This document shows, piece by piece, positions 8,370 through 15,910 of a stretch of DNA of 44,965 bases. A program made the translations under genes and the position numbers. Numbering within the stretch: position 1 is the stretch's first letter; each line of letters starts with the position of its first letter. Below the pieces are notes generated by a model. The model was not told where the DNA came from. It saw nothing but the letters and a program-made list of their open reading frames with translations, and ran no database searches. This DNA comes from JBFMGS01 sp040752635. Lineage in GTDB: Bacteria > Bacillota > SHA-98 > UBA4971. The stretch is taken from positions 1-44,965 of the forward strand of contig JBFMGS010000013.1 of the NCBI GenBank assembly GCA_040752635.1, read 5' to 3'.

Positions 8370-9692
8370 TTGCAAGACGTGGTCGCTGAGGACAAGAAGT
8401 GGTTTATGCAGGTGTACGGCTCCCAACCCGTTGTGTTTGTGGGTGGGGAGGGAGTCTTTTTGAGAGACGCTTTGGGTGCGAGGTATCTCGACTTCTCGGC
8501 CCAATTTTCAGCCTGCAGCCTTGGCCACAACAACCAGGAGCTGGTCAACGCGCTGAAAGACCAGATGGAGCGCCTCATATGTGTGAGTCCCATGTTTGTG
8601 ACGAAGGAGCGGGTGCAGCTTGCGAGGATGCTCGCCCGGCTGGCTCCTGGTGGACTCGGGAAGTGCGTTTTTGGATGCACCGGCTCAGATGCCAACGAGT
8701 TTGCGCTCAAGGTCGCGAAGTGCTATCGCGGCGGGGGCAAGATCATCTCCTTCTGGCGCGGGTACCACGGAGCCACAGCAGGGGCTGCGGCTGCAACGGG
8801 CAAGGCCGAGACCATTCAGACGGACCGGCGGATCGCTGAACTCCTCCCGGCAGGGTTTATCCACGCGGCGCCGCCGTACTGCTACCGTTGCGATTTCGGG
8901 CGGACCTACCCTGAGTGTGAACTGTTCTGCCTGAAGTTCCTTGAAACTCAGATCCTTCATGAAGGTGAGGAACGCATAGCCGCGTTGATCATCGAACCCG
9001 TCTTCGCCGCAGGAGGGGTGATCGTCCCGCCCGACGGCTACCTCCCCGCACTCAGAAGGCTTTGTGACAAGCACGGCGTTCTTCTGATCTTTGACGAGGT
9101 AGTGACGGGCATAGGGCGGACAGGCAAGATGTTCGCCTGCCAGCACTGGAACGTGGCACCTGACATTTTGGTCAGCGGCAAAGCCCTGACCGGGGGCTAT
9201 ATTCCTGGCTCGGCCGTTATCGCCCGGCAGGACATCGGCGAAGCTCTAGACAGTGTCGTGCTGCACGGCCACACCCATTCCGCGTATCCTCTGATGTGTG
9301 CCTCGGCCATCAAGAACCTTGAGATAATTCTGCGTGACCGACTGTGTGAACACGCACGCGATGTGGGGGAATACCTCAAGAGCCGCCTGCTCGAACTCAA
9401 GTCGGAGTTCCCGGTCATAGGAGACGTTCGAGGTATCGGGCTTCTGCAGGGAATCGAAATTGTGAGGGACCCGAGCACGAAGGAGCCTGACCACGAGCTG
9501 GGCCATGTTCTGTTCGAAGACTTCCTGTCGCGGGGCCTCATTACGGAGCTGGAGAGCAGGAAGAACCTGAACAACTGCGTCATAGTCCTGCACCCACCCC
9601 TGATAACGCAGAAGGAACACGTAGACATGGCAATAGACATCATGCGCAGGTCCTTCCGCGCTTGTCTCGGCACGCGACGATCTGAGACCTAG
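8370..9692 (+). CDS. Class III PLP-dependent aminotransferase
   Basis: A 440-aa fold-type I PLP enzyme of aminotransferase class III, the group with GABA, ornithine and glutamate-1-semialdehyde enzymes. Key features are GCTGSDANEFALKVAK (cofactor phosphate region), LIFDEVVTGIGRTGKMFACQ with the PLP-pyridine Asp, and the Schiff-base Lys in LVSGKALTGGYIPG (Lys271). A Cys-rich segment, PYCYRCDFGRTYPECELFC, occurs in a subset of the family. The TTG start is supported by GAGGAGGAG about 8 nt upstream. It is 45 nt after the permease in the same direction, so probably in the same transcript. I infer it transaminates the carbonyl product of the dehydrogenase, or deaminates an imported amino compound. 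Confidence 0.85.
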   Translation: MQDVVAEDKKWFMQVYGSQPVVFVGGEGVFLRDALGARYLDFSAQFSACSLGHNNQELVNALKDQMERLICVSPMFVTKERVQLARMLARLAPGGLGKCVFGCTGSDANEFALKVAKCYRGGGKIISFWRGYHGATAGAAAATGKAETIQTDRRIAELLPAGFIHAAPPYCYRCDFGRTYPECELFCLKFLETQILHEGEERIAALIIEPVFAAGGVIVPPDGYLPALRRLCDKHGVLLIFDEVVTGIGRTGKMFACQHWNVAPDILVSGKALTGGYIPGSAVIARQDIGEALDSVVLHGHTHSAYPLMCASAIKNLEIILRDRLCEHARDVGEYLKSRLLELKSEFPVIGDVRGIGLLQGIEIVRDPSTKEPDHELGHVLFEDFLSRGLITELESRKNLNNCVIVLHPPLITQKEHVDMAIDIMRRSFRACLGTRRSET

Positions 9693-9702
9693 GCCGAGTA
9701 TC

Positions 9703-9727
9703 CCGCGCCCGCCCTTGGCGGGCGCGG
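9703..9727 (+). terminator. GC-rich hairpin after aminotransferase
   Basis: A perfect 11-bp stem, CCGCGCCCGCC (9703-9713) with GGCGGGCGCGG (9717-9727), and a 3-nt loop, 10 nt after the stop codon. The U-tract is poor, so it is a probable but not classical terminator closing the transport cluster. Confidence 0.65.
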
Positions 9728-9905
9728 CACGGCTTCCGACCTCCCGCCGTTACCCCCAGGTCAGAGGAGCCTTTCCGTAGAGATGACGATCGTGGAAGGG
9801 CGAGTTGTGTTCAATGCACTGACGTAGCTGCCACCACCCGCTCCTCCTGGGGCTGAACTCACTCCACTCTTTAACCGCTCTGTTTTGCGTAGTTGCGAAC
9901 ATAAG

Positions 9906-9935
9906 TTGCCCCAAGTCCGTCCCAAATGCTATAAT
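9906..9935 (+). promoter_or_regulatory. Sigma-A promoter for ruvC
   Basis: TTGCCC at 9906-9911, an 18-nt spacer and TATAAT at 9930-9935, with an extended -10 TG (TGCTATAAT). It lies 23 nt upstream of the ruvC start. Confidence 0.7.
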
Positions 9936-9958
9936 CAAGTGGACTGGAGGCGTTTTTC

Positions 9959-10489
9959 ATGCTGAGGGGCGCCAGTGCGCTACCACAGGGCGCACGCTTG
10001 AGAATAGTCGGTATTGACCCGGGCCTTGTGGACACGGGTTATGGCGTCGTCGATCTGGCAGGTAGTGGCGTGCACCTCGTCGAAGCAGGATTGGTGCGCA
10101 CGACAGCCGCCACATCTGTCGAGCGTCGGCTGAAAGAAATCTTCGAGGGCGTTTCGTCGCTCTTATCAGAGCACAGCCCTGCCGCTGTCATCGTAGAAGA
10201 CCTTTACACGAGCTATCGGCATCCGAGGACTGCCGTCCTCATGGGACATGCACGCGGTGTGATTTTGCTCGCAGCGAGCAGCAAAGGGTTGGAGGTCGTG
10301 TCGTACGCCCCTGCGCGTGTTAAGAAGGCGTTGACTGGCAGAGGTCGGGCCAGCAAGGAGCAAATTCAGAGGATGGTTCAGGCGAGGCTGGGGCTCGAGC
10401 ACGTGCCCGAGCCGGACCACGTGGCGGACGCGCTGGCCCTTGCCCTATGCCACCACAACCATCTGATGCATGCGGCAAGGGTTGGATGA
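9959..10489 (+). CDS. ruvC: Holliday junction resolvase RuvC
   Basis: A 176-aa RuvC endonuclease, which cuts Holliday junctions symmetrically during recombinational repair together with RuvAB. It has an RNase H-like fold. The acidic catalytic set is visible as Asp20 in VGIDPG, Glu80 in IVEDLYTSYRHPRT, and Asp153 and Asp157 in EPDHVADALALALCHH. The ATG follows GGAGG at 9946-9950. An N-terminal extension of about 14 residues precedes the usual LRIVGIDPG start. It is the first gene of ruvC-ruvA-ruvB behind its own promoter. Confidence 0.95.
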   Translation: MLRGASALPQGARLRIVGIDPGLVDTGYGVVDLAGSGVHLVEAGLVRTTAATSVERRLKEIFEGVSSLLSEHSPAAVIVEDLYTSYRHPRTAVLMGHARGVILLAASSKGLEVVSYAPARVKKALTGRGRASKEQIQRMVQARLGLEHVPEPDHVADALALALCHHNHLMHAARVG

Positions 10490-10547
10490 GAACGCCTAAC
10501 CTGGTCTATCATGTGTAACTCGTCCCGTAAGGTCGGGGAACGTTGAG

Positions 10548-11216
10548 ATGATTTCGGCGATCGCGGGTAAACTCGCTCGAGTTCACGAGGATCGGGTCAC
10601 CATAGAGGTTGGCGGCCTGTCCTACGACGTGCTGGTATCCCCAAGCACGGTCAGGGCAATGTTAGCCAGGCGCGACCAGGAGGTCAGGCTCGAGACGATC
10701 TGCTACATCCAGGGCACGCCGGGCGTGGGCAACATGGTCCCCGTCCTGGTGGGCTTCATGAAGCAGGTCGATAAGGAGTTCTTTGAGCACTTCATTACCG
10801 TCGGGGGCATCGGTCCGCGGGCCGCGCTCAAGGCCCTGACTATTCCTGCGCACCGTATTGCCCGGGCCATCGAGAACGAAGATATCGTTACGCTAAGTTC
10901 TCTACCTGGGATTGGCAAGCAGAAGGCGGCGAAGATCATCGCCGAACTCAAGGGCAAAGTGGCCCGGTTTGCGCTAGTGAAGGAGGAAGAAGCAGAACCC
11001 GAGGCGCCGGCCGCGGTTATGGCTGAGGACGACATCGTCGCGGAAGCGCTTGACGTGCTCTCGCAGCTCGGCTACAAGCGCCAGGAAGCCGAGGACATGA
11101 TCCGCCAGGCTATGTCAAAACGCGACGACATCAGGACGGCAGAGGATGTTATACAGGAGATCTACAAATCTGCGCAGCGGGCGGGGGAAACTAACAAGAA
11201 GCGACCAGGCCGCTGA
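10548..11216 (+). CDS. ruvA: Holliday junction DNA helicase subunit RuvA
   Basis: A 222-aa RuvA, which binds the four-way junction and loads RuvB rings. It has the N-terminal OB domain (MISAIAGKLARVHEDRVTIEVGG), helix-hairpin-helix motifs (ITVGGIGPRAALKAL and LSSLPGIGKQKAAKIIAEL at roughly 85-135), an acidic linker EEEAEPEAPAAV, and the C-terminal RuvB-binding domain (VAEALDVLSQLGYKRQEAED). It is 58 nt downstream of ruvC on the same strand. The length is slightly above the usual 200 aa because of the linker and a basic tail. Confidence 0.95.
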   Translation: MISAIAGKLARVHEDRVTIEVGGLSYDVLVSPSTVRAMLARRDQEVRLETICYIQGTPGVGNMVPVLVGFMKQVDKEFFEHFITVGGIGPRAALKALTIPAHRIARAIENEDIVTLSSLPGIGKQKAAKIIAELKGKVARFALVKEEEAEPEAPAAVMAEDDIVAEALDVLSQLGYKRQEAEDMIRQAMSKRDDIRTAEDVIQEIYKSAQRAGETNKKRPGR

Positions 11217-11372
11217 ATCAAGCTAAAGGGTGGCGCGAATCCGTCGCGTCCAAGTGGCCAACTCAGCAGGTGTAACCGCAAGCGTGAACTGCCCGCAGGC
11301 CCGGGCACCGGATAGAGTAAAGCAGACGGTTCCGGCTGACGAGCGAAACGGTCATGCGTGGGAGGATTGGAG

Positions 11373-12398
11373 ATGACCCGTGTAAGACTTGTAAGCGCAG
11401 AAGAACAGGTAGAGGAGGAGACCTTCCAGCGAAGCCTCCGCCCGTCGGTGCTTTCCGAATTCACCGGGCAAAAGCAGGTGGTGGCGAACCTTTCCATAGC
11501 TGTTGAGGCGGCCCGAAGGCGCAAGGAGGCCCTCGACCACGTCCTTCTCTACGGCCCCCCCGGCCTCGGGAAGACCACGCTTGCCCACATCATCGCGAAC
11601 GAGATGAAGTCCAACATCATCTCTACCTCGGGGCCTGCCATAGAAAGGCCGGGGGACCTGATGGGGATACTCACAAACCTCGAGAACGGTGACGTCCTCT
11701 TCATAGATGAGATCCACAGGCTGCCGAAGGTTGTGGAAGAGTTCATCTACTCTGCCATGGAGGACTTCCAGATCGACTTCGTGGTGGACAAGGGCGCCTT
11801 CGCCAAGACCATCAAAGTACCTCTCAAGCAGTTCACCCTCGTTGGGGCGACCACGCGGGCGGGGCTGCTGTCGGCGCCGCTTCGGGAGCGGTTCGGCATA
11901 TTTCACCACCTGGACTTCTACCCGCCGGAGGAACTTGAGTTAATTGTGCAGCGATCCGCGTCCATTCTCAAGGTTACGGTGCGGGATGAGGCGGAGGGTG
12001 AGATCGCGAGGCGATCTCGTGGCACGCCCCGGGTGGCGAACAGGCTGCTCAAGAGAGTGAGGGACTACGCTGAAGTAAAGGGCGACGGGGTTATCACCAA
12101 AGACGTCGTAAATGCGTCCCTGGCCATGGAGGGCATCGACGACGCCGGCCTGGACAACCTCGATAGGAAATATCTCAAGACGATCATCGAGTTTTACGGC
12201 GGTGGCCCGGTTGGGATAGAGGCGCTCGCGGCTACACTCAACGAGGAGCAAGACACGCTCGTGGACATGGTGGAGCCGTTCCTGCTCAAGATCGGCTTCG
12301 TCGTCAGGACGGCGAGCGGCCGCCGCGCGACGGAACACGCCTTCCGTCACCTCGGGCTGACACCAAAAGCGCAGAAAGGTCTGCCGTCGCTGTTCTAA
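11373..12398 (+). CDS. ruvB: Holliday junction branch migration ATPase RuvB
   Basis: A 341-aa AAA+ motor that drives branch migration with RuvA. Walker A is GPPGLGKTT (about 61-69), Walker B FIDEIHRL (about 110-117), and sensor-type GATTRAG and the C-terminal winged helix follow (GPVGIEALAATLNEE, with ATEHAFRHLGL near the end). The ATG at 11373 has GGAGG at 11361-11365; a GTG five codons earlier is less likely. It is separated from ruvA by about 155 nt with no gene seen, and converges on the MNT/HEPN pair. Confidence 0.96.
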   Translation: MTRVRLVSAEEQVEEETFQRSLRPSVLSEFTGQKQVVANLSIAVEAARRRKEALDHVLLYGPPGLGKTTLAHIIANEMKSNIISTSGPAIERPGDLMGILTNLENGDVLFIDEIHRLPKVVEEFIYSAMEDFQIDFVVDKGAFAKTIKVPLKQFTLVGATTRAGLLSAPLRERFGIFHHLDFYPPEELELIVQRSASILKVTVRDEAEGEIARRSRGTPRVANRLLKRVRDYAEVKGDGVITKDVVNASLAMEGIDDAGLDNLDRKYLKTIIEFYGGGPVGIEALAATLNEEQDTLVDMVEPFLLKIGFVVRTASGRRATEHAFRHLGLTPKAQKGLPSLF

Positions 12399-12448
12399 TT
12401 GCCCGTGGCTTGCATGGAAGGGACATTATAAGCGTCGGGATTACGACG

Positions 12449-12844
12449 TTACGTGAGTGAGACAGGCAATCGACGGAGAATGGCCTCCTTTACTTGTTCT
12501 ACGCGACGCACGGCGTCCTCCGCTACCTCGTGTTCGGGCCAGAACTCTTCATCGTAGCGAGACGCGACGGCGTAATCTGTAAGCTGTTCCAAGTCTAGGA
12601 CGCTCCAGTCAAGAGTACCGTCCACTATGGAGCATAGGCGAGCCAATTCCTCAAGGTCATGCGTGTGTGGTATGGGTTTTCCATGATAGGCGAGGAATGC
12701 CTTCAGATACTTTTCCACGGCCTGCTGGCAGTGGAAACATGCGGTATCATATGGGCCCTCGCTTGCTACGGTGCGTCTAGCATCCGCCAGGTCACTTTCT
12801 GCCTTACGAATCCATCCCCGTGCAAGATCGCCTTTATCCTTCAT
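12449..12844 (-). CDS. HEPN-domain protein (partner of MNT nucleotidyltransferase)
   Basis: A 131-aa HEPN-domain protein, the RNase-toxin-type partner in MNT/HEPN modules. The family signature CFHCQQAVEKYLKAFLAYHG with HTHDLEELARLC is clear (about residues 36-70). The ATG at 12844 overlaps the last codons and stop of the MNT gene by 11 bases, so they are translationally coupled; longer in-frame starts would run deep into that gene. The canonical HEPN RNase motif R-x4-6-H is not evident. The nearest spacing is R and H in SRYDEEFWPEH, eight residues apart, so nuclease activity is uncertain. Other members act as substrate-binding partners of nucleotidyltransferases. Confidence 0.85.
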   Translation of the reverse strand: MKDKGDLARGWIRKAESDLADARRTVASEGPYDTACFHCQQAVEKYLKAFLAYHGKPIPHTHDLEELARLCSIVDGTLDWSVLDLEQLTDYAVASRYDEEFWPEHEVAEDAVRRVEQVKEAILRRLPVSLT

Positions 12845-13169
12845 ATAGGACCTTCCCCTCCCGCAAGACGGTGGTGACAAAAGCATTCGGGACATTCTTC
12901 CACTCCTCAACTTCGTTGGGAGTGTATACGACTATGTCCTTTGCCGGGAATAGACCGGCAAGGGCTCGGCGGATCGGTGTCGGGCGCTTCCATCTCGGAA
13001 GCTCGGACTCGGCGACCACCAATATGTCAAGGTCACTATCAGGGCGAAAGTCACCGCGTGCCCGTGAACCGAATAGCACTATGAGTTTCGCGTCTGTTAC
13101 GGACCGGATCCGCCTGGCGGCTTCCGATAAGAGCTGTGGGGTAATGGGGGGGAACTGTGCAGAAGTCAC
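12834..13169 (-). CDS. MNT-type minimal nucleotidyltransferase
   Basis: A 111-aa minimal nucleotidyltransferase, the antitoxin-like half of a MNT/HEPN pair; known members transfer AMP to their HEPN partner. The active-site signature FGSRARGDFRPDSDLDILV is at about 33-51, and a third acidic residue lies in AKDIVVYTP. The GTG start has AAGGTGA 7 nt upstream. The gene precedes and overlaps the HEPN gene. An extended -10 promoter lies upstream at 13233-13238. Confidence 0.88.
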   Translation of the reverse strand: MTSAQFPPITPQLLSEAARRIRSVTDAKLIVLFGSRARGDFRPDSDLDILVVAESELPRWKRPTPIRRALAGLFPAKDIVVYTPNEVEEWKNVPNAFVTTVLREGKVLYEG

Positions 13170-13232
13170 TCGCTCTCACCTTCCCTTTCCGATCCCTGGA
13201 GTCCACCGGTGTTGGCTCGTCTACCTATTGAC

Positions 13233-13238
13233 ATTATA
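13233..13238 (-). promoter_or_regulatory. Extended -10 promoter element for MNT/HEPN pair
   Basis: On the minus strand TGCTATAAT is present (TATAAT at 13238-13233), 64 nt upstream of the MNT GTG. No good -35 lies at 16-18 nt (TGATAG is the closest), so this would act as an extended -10 promoter. Confidence 0.5.
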
Positions 13239-13281
13239 GCATGAGTACGATGCCTCTATCATACCTGCTGTGCAGACTGGG

Positions 13282-13521
13282 CTATTCCAGCGGCACTCGC
13301 CGGGCGGAAGAGCCTATTTGACATGAAGATGTCCTGCCAAGTGAGAGTAGAAATGCATAAGAAATGACTGCCACGATAAGCCGGGGGATTTCTGACTGAT
13401 CGATACCCCTCGAGCTGTATGATGGAAGAAAGAACAGCAAGAGGAGGAGCAGCAGAAACCACCATCGTCGCGTGATTGAGTCCAGCTTTGCCTGGACTGT
13501 TTCCAGAGTTCCTTTCCTCAA
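13282..13521 (-). CDS. Small membrane protein after nitrilase pair
   Basis: A 79-aa ORF whose TTG start directly abuts the stop of the upstream nitrilase gene. The N-terminus is a short charged segment (MRKGTLETVQAKLDSITRR). It is followed by a very hydrophobic helix (WWFLLLLLLLFFLPSYSS) and a second candidate helix (LIVAVISYAFLLSL), then a polar tail that could be a frameshifted end. I do not recognise the family. The helices and the abutting position support a real coupled gene, perhaps 3'-truncated. Confidence 0.45.
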   Translation of the reverse strand: MRKGTLETVQAKLDSITRRWWFLLLLLLLFFLPSYSSRGIDQSEIPRLIVAVISYAFLLSLGRTSSCQIGSSARRVPLE

Positions 13522-14634
13522 TCAGCTCATTTTCCTTCCCGACTGTTCAGCAATACGGTTGTAAAGGGCTGGCAGATACTTCTCATACAGCGGGACGTTG
13601 AAGTCCAGCGGGTTTTCGTCCCTGAAGCGGTGGAGTGCGTCGAGGTCAAGGTCCCCAACCACGACCTCTTCCTGGTCGAAGGTTCTGGCCTGCGCGAGCA
13701 CGCCGTCCCCTGACGGTGTCATCTCGAGCGGCGCAAAGAGCCCGCTGCGCCCGGTGAAGGTTATCCCGAGGAGGTTGCCGACAGCCGCGGCCGACACCCC
13801 GAGCACCTGGCTTTCCTGCACCCTCGGCCAGATGCCGCGCATGGTGCACCAGAAGAGGTACTCCGCGTTGTTCGCAGACGGGACGACCACGACGTCGGCG
13901 CCCCTGAGCCGGGCGATGCGGAAGGTCTCGAAATAGGTCGCGTCCATGCAAATCGGGAACGCGATGCGTCCGAGCGGAGTGTCAAGGACCTCGAGTTCGC
14001 TGCCGGGTTCGAAGCCCCATTCTGCCTCCAGGGGTATGAGATGCAATTTGCGTTGTTTCGCGAGGACCTCGCCGTCGGGGCCGTAGAAGTAACCAATGAC
14101 GCGCATTTTTCCGTCGTCGTCTTCAAGAAATGCGCTGCCCGTGATGATATACACCCGGAAAGCGCGGGCGAGCGTCGAGAAAGTCGTCTCGTAAATGCGC
14201 CTTACCGCGGGGGAGATGGCTCGAAACACCTCAGCCACCTTTACACCGCCGCCCGCCATGTCTGCAACCGCGACGTCTATTCCCTTTGCCGCGAGCTTCT
14301 CTATCCCCGGTACCAGTCCGACCAGAGGGGTTGCCGAGTCCTCGGGGAAAACCACAAGCTGAGCGCCGCGGTCTACGGCCTCCTTCGCGAGTGTGTATAT
14401 CTTTTCCGCATAGGTCCTCCCATCTTTGATGAGAGCCAACCGCATTTGAACCGCAGCCACCCTGATCTTGGACGGACGGGCGGTCGGGCTTAACGAGGCG
14501 CACGCGGAGCTTGGGACGATGCGCTTCCTGGCCAGGACCCTGCGGACCGCGGCAGGTCGCGAGGCAAGGTGTAAGAGCGCCTTGAACGCCCAATTCCGAA
14601 TCAACCCGATTACTTTCGCGGCTACTTTCTTCAC
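13522..14634 (-). CDS. Carbon-nitrogen hydrolase (nitrilase fold), complete active site
   Basis: A 370-aa member of the nitrilase/amidase superfamily, which hydrolyses C-N bonds of amides or nitriles through a Glu-Lys-Cys triad. All three are present: Glu98 (VVFPEDS), Lys196 (QRKLHLIP) and Cys229 (FPICMDATYF). A 55-residue N-terminal extension, basic and amphipathic (MKKVAAKVIGLIRNWAFKALL), precedes the catalytic domain. The GTG start overlaps the stop of the upstream nitrilase-like gene as GTGA, so the two are co-translated. The two proteins are paralogous over most of their length, suggesting a heteromeric enzyme. The substrate is unknown. Confidence 0.82.
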   Translation of the reverse strand: MKKVAAKVIGLIRNWAFKALLHLASRPAAVRRVLARKRIVPSSACASLSPTARPSKIRVAAVQMRLALIKDGRTYAEKIYTLAKEAVDRGAQLVVFPEDSATPLVGLVPGIEKLAAKGIDVAVADMAGGGVKVAEVFRAISPAVRRIYETTFSTLARAFRVYIITGSAFLEDDDGKMRVIGYFYGPDGEVLAKQRKLHLIPLEAEWGFEPGSELEVLDTPLGRIAFPICMDATYFETFRIARLRGADVVVVPSANNAEYLFWCTMRGIWPRVQESQVLGVSAAAVGNLLGITFTGRSGLFAPLEMTPSGDGVLAQARTFDQEEVVVGDLDLDALHRFRDENPLDFNVPLYEKYLPALYNRIAEQSGRKMS

Positions 14635-15776
14635 GCGCGATCACCCCGCCTTTGGCGGCTTGCGCGCCGTGACCGGCGTGTGGGGGCGTGCGGCGCGCAA
14701 GAGGCATTGGGACCGGGACTCGCCGGCTTCGAACGGCGCCCGGCGGTCCCTGCCCGTCCAGACTCTGCGCAGGACGTTCCACCCGCTGACGGAAGCGTCG
14801 CCTGGCCAGCGCGTTGGGGCTGTGCAGGTGAAACCGGACGGCGGGTAGCGGTTGACGCGCGCTCGGTGGCCTGGGTCGCGACATAGTCTTTGTATATGCG
14901 CGGGAACCACTCTCTGTAAAGGCGCGTGTTAAAGTGATTGAAGATCCCAAAGCGATCAATGGTTGCCCTGATGGACGGGAACGACAGCTCTGATACCAGA
15001 ACCTCCTCGGCATCCGTGCGCCGCACTCTGGAGAGCACTCCGGTGTCTCCTTCAGTCATCTCGCACGTCGCATAGATGGTGGACCGGCCCTCGAAATCAA
15101 CGCCGCCGACCAACCCGACCAGGCCCGCCTCCACCCCGAACACCTGGTTTTGCTGGACGTTTTGCCACATGCCCCTCACCTGGTGCCACTCGCTATACGG
15201 CCTCGGAACAGCGACGGGTGCTATCACGATCTGCACCCCCTGGAGCGCCAGGATTCGCATGACCTCGGGGTACCATGCGTCCTCGCACAGCGCGAATCCT
15301 ACGACGCCGAGAGGCGTGTCGAAAACCTGGAGATCCTCGGACCTCACGAATCCGCTTGCGTGCTCGTCGCGGGAGAGGTGAGTCTGGACCTGCGTGCCGA
15401 TGACCTTTCCCTCAGGGGATAGCAAATGGGCAACGTTTCGAACGCCCCCTGCAGTGGGCAGCAGGATGGTGCCGGGCACCACATACACCTGGTACCGCTT
15501 GGCGACTTCCGCGAATACGTTGAGATAATCAGCCTGGACACTCCGGCCGCACGACGAGCACGCGCGTGTAACGGCAGCAGCAAGCCCGGGGCCGAGGAAG
15601 AGCCGGGCTTCAGGGCACGCGGCGGAAAGGTAGGCCAACCCCGTGTAGGCGGGGAATGCCACCAGCCTTGCGCCAAGGCCTGCTGCTAGCGCAATCTTCT
15701 CGGCGACCCGCCCCGCAAACTCGGCAGGTGACTCGCGCCTGCGGGCCGCGAACTGGACGCACGCGACCGTCGTCAT
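14631..15776 (-). CDS. Nitrilase-fold protein with degenerate active site
   Basis: A 381-aa protein aligning with the following nitrilase (shared DTPLG, a G-W-x-V-Q-x-x-Q-V-x-G-V-type segment, GRS and CEMT/LEMT blocks). The catalytic Glu position reads VAFPAYTG (Ala43) and the Lys position reads QVQTHLS (Gln131); only the Cys is kept (FALCEDAWYP, Cys164). It is therefore probably catalytically dead or altered, perhaps a regulatory subunit of its neighbour. The C-terminal 75 residues are Arg/Pro/Ala-rich and look disordered. The ATG at 15776 is chosen because homology starts at MTTVACVQFA and it overlaps the upstream 45-aa ORF stop as ATGA. An in-frame start upstream exists but would cover that ORF. 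Confidence 0.75.
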   Translation of the reverse strand: MTTVACVQFAARRRESPAEFAGRVAEKIALAAGLGARLVAFPAYTGLAYLSAACPEARLFLGPGLAAAVTRACSSCGRSVQADYLNVFAEVAKRYQVYVVPGTILLPTAGGVRNVAHLLSPEGKVIGTQVQTHLSRDEHASGFVRSEDLQVFDTPLGVVGFALCEDAWYPEVMRILALQGVQIVIAPVAVPRPYSEWHQVRGMWQNVQQNQVFGVEAGLVGLVGGVDFEGRSTIYATCEMTEGDTGVLSRVRRTDAEEVLVSELSFPSIRATIDRFGIFNHFNTRLYREWFPRIYKDYVATQATERASTATRRPVSPAQPQRAGQATLPSAGGTSCAESGRAGTAGRRSKPASPGPNASCAPHAPTRRSRRASRQRRGDRA

Positions 15777-15910
15777 TCCGCCCGGCCCCGCGTTTCTATG
15801 AAGGATGTGAACTGCTCGATTTCGTCCGCCACGCGGCGAAAGACCCCCGGAAGGTTGTCTACCAAATGCGCCATTCTCAAGGGCGATAGATTGAAGGTAC
15901 TCTTGTTCAT
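15773..15910 (-). CDS. 45-aa coupled small ORF
   Basis: An ATG at 15910 overlaps the MNT-like stop (ATGA), and its own TGA overlaps the nitrilase-like ATG (ATGA). It begins MNKSTFNLSPLRMAHLVDN and contains an amphipathic stretch VFRRVADEIEQFTSFIE. I recognise no family. Overlaps at both ends suggest it is translated as part of the operon. It could be a minimal or truncated partner of the nucleotidyltransferase, or just a translational bridge. Confidence 0.45.
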   Translation of the reverse strand: MNKSTFNLSPLRMAHLVDNLPGVFRRVADEIEQFTSFIETRGRAE

